This document shows, piece after piece, positions 6,040 to 11,763 of a DNA stretch of 11,763 nucleotides. Within the stretch, counting starts at the first letter, position 1. Each line of letters begins with the position of its first letter. Location: assembly GCA_039029935.1 (NCBI GenBank), contig JBCCFC010000291.1:1-11763 (forward strand), read 5' to 3'. The notes under the pieces are model-generated. The model made no database searches. It was not told the DNA's origin and saw only the letters and a program-made list of their open reading frames with translations. Position numbers and translations under genes: made by a program. This DNA comes from G039029935 sp039029935. Lineage in GTDB: Bacteria > Chloroflexota > Anaerolineae > Caldilineales > Caldilineaceae.

Positions 6040-9000
6040 ATGCAACTATTCTACGTAGAGATGACCACCGTTGCCATCTTCTGTCAACTGGTCTTTGTGC
6101 TGGTTGTGGCAACCTATATGCTCCTCACGCCCAAACGCACGGTGACATCAAAACTCATTTTTGCCTTCTTTGTCGCGATGTTGGGCTTCAGCGGTGCAAG
6201 TCTGGTCCAGTCTGGCCTCTTTGGTATCATCAACTATCATGCCGCCTTTACAAAACTATTCTTTGCCCAGCTTGCCACCCTATGCATCATTCAATTTGCC
6301 TATCGCTATCCTGAGTTCACCGAGATGGACCGCGCCCGTGTGCAAAAACGTGAAGCCAACATTGTACTCGCAATGTCTGTGCTTATCGTCATCATCTTCA
6401 TTGGCTACCTCAGCTACCGATTCCAAGTACTTACGAGTCGTAGCCTCTTTGGGAACATGGTGTTGGGTCTAACGGTTATTTGGGCGGGTGCGGTCATGAT
6501 ACGGCGCTCTATCTCGCTCTCGACGGCCTATGCGCCCTCTAAACAGGACGTGGGTTTCCTTGAAAGACTGTCGCATCTACGCAACCCGCAAGGTCCATCA
6601 GCCAAAGCAGCCACCGGAATGATTCTGTCTATCTGGCCTTCCGTGTTCATTGTCGTCATGGTCCCACTCAACGATCTGCTCTTTGAGGAGCCACTCCGCT
6701 CACTGATCCTTGATTTAATCACATCGCTGGGTGGGTTTGCCGTTCTTTTTCTGATCACCGTTGCCTATCTCAATCACATCCCCGACAGTGCCTCGTTTAT
6801 TGCCAAGCTCGTGGGGATCGGCCTCGCCACCAGTCTTTTTATCACCATCTGTGTGGCGGTCGCCGTCAGCACCAACCTTTATGTGACCGTGCCTCCGTTG
6901 CCTGTTACAAGACAACCACAGACGTTTCGCTTTGTGCCAATGGAACCCCTCCCTAACCCTCCTCTGTTAGGGGCGGGAACTGAACCCCCTAGCAGCGAGG
7001 TTACAGTCCCTCCCCCTAGCAGGGGGAGGCTAGGAGTGGGTGAGTCCCCTGATACTACCCCTCAGCTAGGAGAGGATAGGTCCCCTAATACAGTCCCTCC
7101 CCCTAGCAGGGGGAGGCTAGGAGGGGTTTCATCCTATCAGATCACAGTACTCCCCCTCCAGCACGATGACAACATCGGCGAACAACTCACCAACCCCATT
7201 GACATACCGCTCGATAGACGAAGACCCGCACACTCTGACACTTCACCCCAACTCTATGCCATTTCGCCCCCCTTTTCCATGCCCTTTTTTGGTCAATCCA
7301 TCGATCACTGGCTGGTGAATGCCAATGGCTCGCTCTATGGCCCCTCACGCTATCACCCAGTAAGCAATGACGCCAATTTCGATCCCGAGTTCTATTTGAC
7401 CGACTTCTTTGTCAGTACACGTGCACTGAATGGTGTACAGCACAATCACTATCCAGGGCTATATCTTATGAATACCCCCCTCGAAATACTGACAGATGCC
7501 CAAGTTTTTTTGAAAACAACAGCCGAAAAGGTCACAATTACTTGGCACATGACCATACGCCCGCCACGGACACCACTCAATCGCGGTGGTGCGCAGATAC
7601 CATGTCCTGCCTGTGTCAATCGACGGCCACCGCCACCTACATTTGGTGGCCCTAACCCACCGGGGACAACAGTCGATACGGAAAGGCCCACAGTGAGACC
7701 CGGAGAGGGACCACAGAAAACCATCGTCCAAGTCGGCCTGTTTGCTGATGGCACGATTGAGATGAGCTTTGTCAATATCGACTATCCACCGCAAACGCTG
7801 GGGATTATGAGTGGCAACGGCGGCAGTCGGTATGAAGTGCTAACATCCTTTTTTCCGTATCGGCAATACCCGATCCGAGGGGATGTGCTTATCCTCAATC
7901 AAGAGTTGATCTCAAGACGTTTTCTGCACAATAGCATGGTGCGGATTCTGTTGGTGGTTCCATTTGCCGCTCTCTTTATGCTCTGGGGATTCCTGCGCTT
8001 TTTCCGCCAAGTGCTGGTATTACCCCTCAATAAGTTGATTGATGGGGTCAAGCGCGTCAACGAAGGTGATTTGCAGATACAAGTGCCTGTCAGCTATCAC
8101 GACGAGGTGGGTCAGGTCACAGCAGCATTTAACACGATGGTGCGCTCTGTCGAAGAAACGGAGTCTAATCTGGAGCAACAGGTGGCGGAACGGACACAGG
8201 CATATCTGGAAGCCAAGGAGCGCGCCGAGGCTGTCAGCCAAGCCAAGAGCGAATTTCTTGCCAACATGAGCCATGAACTGCGTACCCCGCTTAACAGCAT
8301 CATGGGCTATGCGCAAATCTTGCAGCGTAATTTAAACCAAGCAGATAATCTCCACGCAGATGAGGCTGTCCTCAACGGCACAAAAACGGGGCTGCGAACC
8401 ATCTATGACAGTGGATCGCATCTGCTGACGCTGATCAATGATGTACTGGATATGTCACGCATTGAGTCGCGTAAACTGACGCTTACCCACAGAGAGGTCA
8501 ACCTGCCGCAATTTCTGCAAGGCATCGTTGCGATGATGCAGACAGCAGTGGCGCAAAAGGGGATACGGCTCTCGTATTTGCCAGCGGACGGGTTGCCGAC
8601 GATGATTGTGGCTGATGAAAAACGGCTGCGACAGGTGTTGCTCAATCTGCTGGGTAACGCAGTCAAGTTTACTGAGCGTGGTGAAGTTCAATTTAAAGTG
8701 TGGGCAAGCAACGTCACAGGACCTCCAGGAGGTCAACAACTGACCTCCCAGAGGTCCAACCATCAACTCTACTTTGAGATCAGTGATACGGGCATCGGTA
8801 TTCCGACAGATCGTTTAACACAAATTTTTGAGCCATTTGAGCAGGCCATTGATGAAGAAACGGTCATCGAGGGTACAGGGTTGGGCTTGACCATCAGCCA
8901 ACGCTTGGTACACTTGATGGGTGGTGAAATCACCGTCCAAAGCGAAGTTGGTAAGGGCAGCACCTTTGCCTTTGATGTGAGCTTCCCCAGCATGACGGCT

Positions 9001-9753
9001 TTGGACGTAGACCTTGAGGACACGATAGAGAACGATGCAAGTTCATCGCTACAACGACAGGTGACAGGCTATCATGCACCACACCCAGCATCCAAATACA
9101 CCATTCTTGTCGTGGATGACCGCCCCGGCAACCGCGATGTGCTACATGGTATGTTGAACCCATTAGGCTTTGAGGTGATGATGGCCGAGCATGGCCTAGA
9201 GGCGCTTGAAATCACCCAAGCATATGCTAATATCGACCTGATTCTGATTGACTTGGTGATGCCCGTGATGAATGGGTACGAAGCCGTATCTCATATTCGC
9301 CAAGTCCCCGACCATGCGAACACACCCATCATCGCCATCTCCGCCAGCGTCCTAGAGGCTGACCAAGTGCGCAGCGTGGCCGTCGGTTGTGATGACTTTT
9401 TGCCCAAGCCAGTGGATTTTGCGCAGTTGTTAGACTGTTTGCAACGCTATCTGGATTTGACGTGGGTCTATGCAGAGCCACCGCAAGATGTAGTCCCCGA
9501 AGAGGATGGCAGGGATCACGATGACGTAGCCACATCACTGGTCTACCCACCACAGGATGCGCTAGAAGAACTCAATCAACTTGCCAACATGGGGGACATG
9601 GATGGTGTGCGCACCCAAGCCACGGCACTGATGGCCGAGGAGCCAGCGTATCGTGCCTTTGGCGAGCAGTTGTGTGCATTGGCGGATCGGTATGATGATG
9701 AGGGGATATTAGAGTTGGTGGGGGCTGGGTTGGCAGAGACAACCGTTGCATAG
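6040..9753 (+). CDS. HK2: paralogous 9-TM hybrid histidine kinase with nidogen-like sensor (1237 aa)
   Basis: Same architecture as HK1 and alignable from end to end. Eight N-terminal TM helices (about 8-29, 38-58, 68-87, 107-124, 138-155, 192-214, 222-243, 254-282) precede an extracytoplasmic domain at about 283-632 (FSMPFFG 412-418, NGSLYGPSRYH, C522/C525 CxxC before RRPPPP, FADGTIEMSF, SGNGG). TM9 is at 633-652, HAMP about 652-706, and the coiled coil has one 14-residue unit. HisKA carries H745. HATPase has N873, DTGIG from D916 and GTGLG at 945-949. REC has D1026/D1027, D1071 and K1123. The C-terminal helical module (LEELNQLANMGDMDG...) is shared with HK1; it has no histidine, so it is not an HPt domain. 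Residues about 304-363 are encoded by a palindromic repeat element absent from HK1. The start at 6040 lacks a clear Shine-Dalgarno; ATG 6061 is an alternative. It is probably co-transcribed with the RR, and the signal sensed is unknown. Confidence 0.93.
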   Translation: MQLFYVEMTTVAIFCQLVFVLVVATYMLLTPKRTVTSKLIFAFFVAMLGFSGASLVQSGLFGIINYHAAFTKLFFAQLATLCIIQFAYRYPEFTEMDRARVQKREANIVLAMSVLIVIIFIGYLSYRFQVLTSRSLFGNMVLGLTVIWAGAVMIRRSISLSTAYAPSKQDVGFLERLSHLRNPQGPSAKAATGMILSIWPSVFIVVMVPLNDLLFEEPLRSLILDLITSLGGFAVLFLITVAYLNHIPDSASFIAKLVGIGLATSLFITICVAVAVSTNLYVTVPPLPVTRQPQTFRFVPMEPLPNPPLLGAGTEPPSSEVTVPPPSRGRLGVGESPDTTPQLGEDRSPNTVPPPSRGRLGGVSSYQITVLPLQHDDNIGEQLTNPIDIPLDRRRPAHSDTSPQLYAISPPFSMPFFGQSIDHWLVNANGSLYGPSRYHPVSNDANFDPEFYLTDFFVSTRALNGVQHNHYPGLYLMNTPLEILTDAQVFLKTTAEKVTITWHMTIRPPRTPLNRGGAQIPCPACVNRRPPPPTFGGPNPPGTTVDTERPTVRPGEGPQKTIVQVGLFADGTIEMSFVNIDYPPQTLGIMSGNGGSRYEVLTSFFPYRQYPIRGDVLILNQELISRRFLHNSMVRILLVVPFAALFMLWGFLRFFRQVLVLPLNKLIDGVKRVNEGDLQIQVPVSYHDEVGQVTAAFNTMVRSVEETESNLEQQVAERTQAYLEAKERAEAVSQAKSEFLANMSHELRTPLNSIMGYAQILQRNLNQADNLHADEAVLNGTKTGLRTIYDSGSHLLTLINDVLDMSRIESRKLTLTHREVNLPQFLQGIVAMMQTAVAQKGIRLSYLPADGLPTMIVADEKRLRQVLLNLLGNAVKFTERGEVQFKVWASNVTGPPGGQQLTSQRSNHQLYFEISDTGIGIPTDRLTQIFEPFEQAIDEETVIEGTGLGLTISQRLVHLMGGEITVQSEVGKGSTFAFDVSFPSMTALDVDLEDTIENDASSSLQRQVTGYHAPHPASKYTILVVDDRPGNRDVLHGMLNPLGFEVMMAEHGLEALEITQAYANIDLILIDLVMPVMNGYEAVSHIRQVPDHANTPIIAISASVLEADQVRSVAVGCDDFLPKPVDFAQLLDCLQRYLDLTWVYAEPPQDVVPEEDGRDHDDVATSLVYPPQDALEELNQLANMGDMDGVRTQATALMAEEPAYRAFGEQLCALADRYDDEGILELVGAGLAETTVA
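6944..7128. repeat. Composite palindromic repeat element inserted in frame in HK2
   Basis: A GC-rich segment of about 185 bp is bounded by AACCCCTCC (6944-6952) and its exact complement GGAGGGGTT (7120-7128). It contains a perfect 35-bp direct repeat (7002-7036 and 7089-7123, 87 bp apart, so in frame). Each copy holds the hairpin CCTCCCCCT-AGC-AGGGGGAGG, and related CTAGC/GCTAGG fragments lie between them. It encodes Pro/Gly-rich peptide with TVPPPSRGRLG twice and no stop. HK1 has nothing comparable between its matching flanks (QLRPQPD and GSYRVSALPV). It resembles intragenic palindromic elements such as the RPE of Rickettsia; the family itself is not identified. Confidence 0.85.
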
Positions 9754-9786
9754 GCATCTTGCTTGTGCCAAATTCCAATAGAGCAG

Positions 9787-10881
9787 CTATACATCCTCCC
9801 TTGGCAGATGAATCACAAACGCCAAAACCCCTTCTCCACTTGTCTCAAATGCGATATCGGTCAGCTCATCTAGTATCTCTTCGTCGGTAATCTTTGCCAA
9901 GCGCGCAGCCACTGCACGATTATCACCCTCGTCTACAGTATTGCGATGATTGAGAATGCGTAAAATGGTTCTGCGCTGCTTTTCCAGATTTTCTTGTCGT
10001 GACTCTTCACGTCCTTCTTTATACCCAATCACACGTCCACGCTCAATCCAGCGATCCAGAATTGTCTCCATCATCCCCTCCTCTGCCGCAAACACGGTTT
10101 CCAACGCCTGATTCAAAACATACTCATCAACCCGATTTTTCGTTCCAGTCATATACGTCAAAATAGACTCCAAATATGATAGTAGCTTTGGTCTTGGGAG
10201 TCGTGCCGAAACGATTGGGTTCAAAATCTGGACAATCCGCTCACCCAGCGTCTTGTCGTAGATATATTTTAGTAGAAGCAGGCTTGAATGTAAAGACCCA
10301 GAGGTAATCCGTGTCGCAATTTCATTATCATCAAACTTGCTCGTGTCAAACAAAATATATCTGAAATCGGGCACAAACTCGTGAAAGCGCGGCTCCACAT
10401 GTGAAAAGGCATCCACAAATCGCTCCGATAACGTCCATGTGTCTTCGCCGTGATAAAATACAACAGGGATGATCAAACGTCGCTGTGTAATCCCGTTTTC
10501 TCGATCAAGCCGCCAACGGTCGTTCATATAGCCCAAAAGCTGTTCGTAGATATCGCTTTCCGGTGTACTTTTGTGTTCAAACAGACAATAAATCAATGCT
10601 GATTCAGATGCACCATCCGCTCCATTCAGCAACGGGACTTCAAAAATTAAGTCGGATATGTACTTGCTCAACTGCTCGTTGGTATGTACATCCTTTTGAT
10701 AATCCAGCGCGTCGAGCTTTATCTTGGACACCACACTGTATGGCAAAAATGCGCGTATAAACTCACGTACATGATCAAGCTGCGAAAACACGCGATGAAA
10801 AAAGCTGTCATGTGGGTGGTGCAGCCGATTGGTCTGTTTTTCTGGCTGTTGTGCTGTTTGTTGTCGTTTTTGTTTAGCCAT
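9787..10881 (-). CDS. Rpn-family PD-(D/E)XK nuclease-like protein (Transposase_31 type, 364 aa)
   Basis: Resembles the Rpn/YhgA family (recombination-promoting nuclease, PF04754 type), whose characterised E. coli members are DNA endonucleases that stimulate RecA-independent recombination. After a basic Gln-rich N-terminus come the family landmarks: HPHDSFFHRVF (22-32), ISDLIFEVPL with D77, YCLFEHKSTPE with E102 and K104 (the ExK half of the PD-(D/E)XK site), and IIPVVFYHGEDTW. The C-terminus has a charged helix (GYKEGREESRQENLEKQRR) and an acidic end typical of the family. The ATG at 10881 has a textbook GGAGGA (10894-10889) with 7-nt spacing. The gene converges on HK2 with a 33-bp gap, is complete and has its own promoter. 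No terminal inverted repeats are visible, so it is not shown to be an active transposon. Acquisition by transfer is plausible but not demonstrated. Confidence 0.87.
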   Translation of the reverse strand: MAKQKRQQTAQQPEKQTNRLHHPHDSFFHRVFSQLDHVREFIRAFLPYSVVSKIKLDALDYQKDVHTNEQLSKYISDLIFEVPLLNGADGASESALIYCLFEHKSTPESDIYEQLLGYMNDRWRLDRENGITQRRLIIPVVFYHGEDTWTLSERFVDAFSHVEPRFHEFVPDFRYILFDTSKFDDNEIATRITSGSLHSSLLLLKYIYDKTLGERIVQILNPIVSARLPRPKLLSYLESILTYMTGTKNRVDEYVLNQALETVFAAEEGMMETILDRWIERGRVIGYKEGREESRQENLEKQRRTILRILNHRNTVDEGDNRAVAARLAKITDEEILDELTDIAFETSGEGVLAFVIHLPREDV

Positions 10882-10902
10882 GAAATTGTCCTCCGAGGAT
10901 GA

Positions 10903-10931
10903 ATTTTACACGATAATTTATTTTAAGTCAA
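10903..10931 (-). promoter_or_regulatory. Sigma70-type promoter of the Rpn-like gene
   Basis: On the minus strand TTGACT (10931-10926) and TAAAAT (10908-10903) are separated by exactly 17 nt in an AT-rich context. The inferred start near 10896 would leave a very short leader that begins almost at the GGAGGA ribosome binding site. Confidence 0.65.
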
Positions 10932-11018
10932 ATCTGTATTGTTCTCAAAAACAGATAACACTCAAACAGATTGATTGATATGTTGTATTGTATTGTATCA
11001 ACTTTTGCCCCTCCACCT

Positions 11019-11633
11019 TCATACCCCACCACTTTCATGGCATAATTCCTCTGACACCACCTTCACCCACTTCGCAACCAACTTTCCATCTGGCAATGTC
11101 TTCACGGCAACCTGCACTCGCATTCCCGTCACCAAGCCATCCATGTTGATAAAACGACTGTCCATGCGCACAACGTTCTGTTTATCAGGGGTATCTCCAT
11201 CAGGGTCAAGGGCGATGTAGCCGTAGTGGTAATCACCATCATATGCAGGACGGATGAGCCTGACCATTCCAGTTTTAATCATACCGGATAGTTCACTTTG
11301 TATCTTTTGTAGCTCTTTGTTTTGGGAATAAATGTGAGTCACTCTTTGGTTATATTCAGTGGCTTCCACAACATGCATCGCTGCAGTTAAAAATTTGCCA
11401 AAAGTATTCAGTGTGTGACTTTCCTTGTAATCATCTTCCATAGATTCGTATAAATGAAATGCATCCTTTAAATAAATAACTGCTTTATTCAATTCTCCCT
11501 GTTCCAGATATAGGCTACCTAACTTGCTTAATGCCACCATCTGCCCTCGATGGTCTTTTAATTTGTCAAAGATATCATAGCTCTGCTGGAAGGCATTGGT
11601 TGCTTCATTGAATTTACCCTGTCTCTCATACAC
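11019..11633 (-). CDS. TPR protein with C-terminal cold-shock-like domain; 5' end uncertain, probably truncated
   Basis: The first half has TPR-type helices (YERQGKFNEATNAFQQSYDI, then ALSKLGSLYLEQGELNKAVI...). A linker helix (SQNKELQKIQSELSGMIKTG) leads to a beta-rich C-terminal domain (about 120-200; VRLIRPAYDG, YGYIALDPDG, VTGMRVQVAVKTLPDGKLVA). This looks like a divergent cold-shock/OB fold, which in other proteins binds nucleic acid. The start given is a GTG inside a TPR helix with no Shine-Dalgarno. The frame stays open to 11675, and the extra codons (SDRLLGK) still read as the start of a TPR, before a TGA at 11678-11676. TPR proteins of this kind normally carry more repeats, so the 5' part is likely lost or shifted out of frame. 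The role is unknown. Confidence 0.65.
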   Translation of the reverse strand: MYERQGKFNEATNAFQQSYDIFDKLKDHRGQMVALSKLGSLYLEQGELNKAVIYLKDAFHLYESMEDDYKESHTLNTFGKFLTAAMHVVEATEYNQRVTHIYSQNKELQKIQSELSGMIKTGMVRLIRPAYDGDYHYGYIALDPDGDTPDKQNVVRMDSRFINMDGLVTGMRVQVAVKTLPDGKLVAKWVKVVSEELCHESGGV

Positions 11634-11675
11634 TTTCCCTAGCAGTCTGTCGGAGAACCCCCAACCTGATATAAA

Positions 11676-11763
11676 TCATGCATGAAATGTAAGAAATCAA
11701 GAAAAAATGCATGAATGTTAGGAAGGAAATGAAATTATAGCAATATGTAAAATTAAACTTTAC
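11676..11763. other. AT-rich end of window, no gene seen
   Basis: Upstream of the TPR fragment the composition changes abruptly to AT-rich. ATGCATGAA occurs twice, at 11678 and 11707 (29 bp apart), within loosely similar surroundings. A TATAAT reads on the minus strand just beyond the second copy, compatible with a -10 box, but no -35 or gene can be assigned. Confidence 0.3.

Noticed and set aside
5877..6314. 145-codon plus-strand frame with RSVFGAS and YRPTDLPT repeats
   Set aside because: It only reads through the tandem repeats in an alternative frame and overlaps both RR and HK2; the peptide repeats are a by-product.
9754..9786. Bidirectional terminator between the convergent HK2 and Rpn-like genes
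   Set aside because: Only a 4-bp GGCA/TGCC stem with a long loop can be drawn, overlapping the end of HK2; it is not convincing.
10975..11001. TTGATA...TATCAA hairpin downstream of the TPR gene as a terminator
   Set aside because: A 6-bp AT-rich stem with a 15-nt TGTAT-repeat loop and no following U-run is too weak.
11026..11040. 15-bp CCACCACTTTCATGG also present at 557-571
   Set aside because: A single exact 15-mer pair is not far from chance expectation in a window of this size, and the flanks are unrelated.

Overview
The window (11,763 bp, mixed base composition with AT-rich intergenic stretches) looks like a bacterial chromosome segment. Long hybrid histidine kinases ending in a small helical module after the receiver domain, an Rpn-family PD-(D/E)XK protein, a TPR protein with a cold-shock-like tail, and weak Shine-Dalgarno signals on the signalling genes all suggest a Chloroflexota (Herpetosiphon-like) or cyanobacterium-like genome. 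That placement is an inference from gene style, not from a marker gene, and is held with low confidence.

Layout. (1) Positions 1-927, minus strand: a small 67-residue gene followed 12 bp later by the first 237 codons of a low-complexity, Gln/Pro-rich protein that runs off the left edge; both have good ribosome binding sites. (2) Positions 928-1121: a divergent regulatory region with a minus-strand promoter and, on the plus strand, a 22-bp tandem repeat abutting an extended -10 box. (3) Positions 1122-9753, plus strand: a signalling cluster of hybrid histidine kinase (HK1), REC-LuxR response regulator (RR) and a second hybrid kinase paralogous to the first (HK2). The two spacers hold striking structures: a perfect 25-bp inverted repeat between HK1 and RR, and two families of tandem repeats between RR and HK2. 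(4) Positions 9787-10881, minus strand: an Rpn/PD-(D/E)XK nuclease-like gene with a clean sigma70-type promoter. (5) Positions 11019 to about 11675, minus strand: the C-terminal part of a TPR protein with a cold-shock-like end; its upstream side looks broken.

How the genes may work together. HK1 and HK2 share an unusual layout: eight predicted membrane helices, a roughly 280-350 residue extracytoplasmic domain with nidogen-like beta-sandwich signatures and a CxxC-RRPPPP loop, a ninth helix, HAMP, signalling coiled coil, HisKA, HATPase, REC and a roughly 60-residue C-terminal helical module. All catalytic residues appear intact. The RR between them has an intact REC domain, a long coiled-coil linker and a LuxR-type DNA-binding domain, so it is the natural output. 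No HPt protein is encoded here, so phosphate would have to pass directly from the kinases to the RR or through an HPt encoded elsewhere.

The most interesting points are the sensor architecture duplicated around one regulator, the copy-specific repeat insertions that distinguish the two kinases (two-heptad duplication, Gln-rich microsatellites, an in-frame palindromic element), and the structured spacers.
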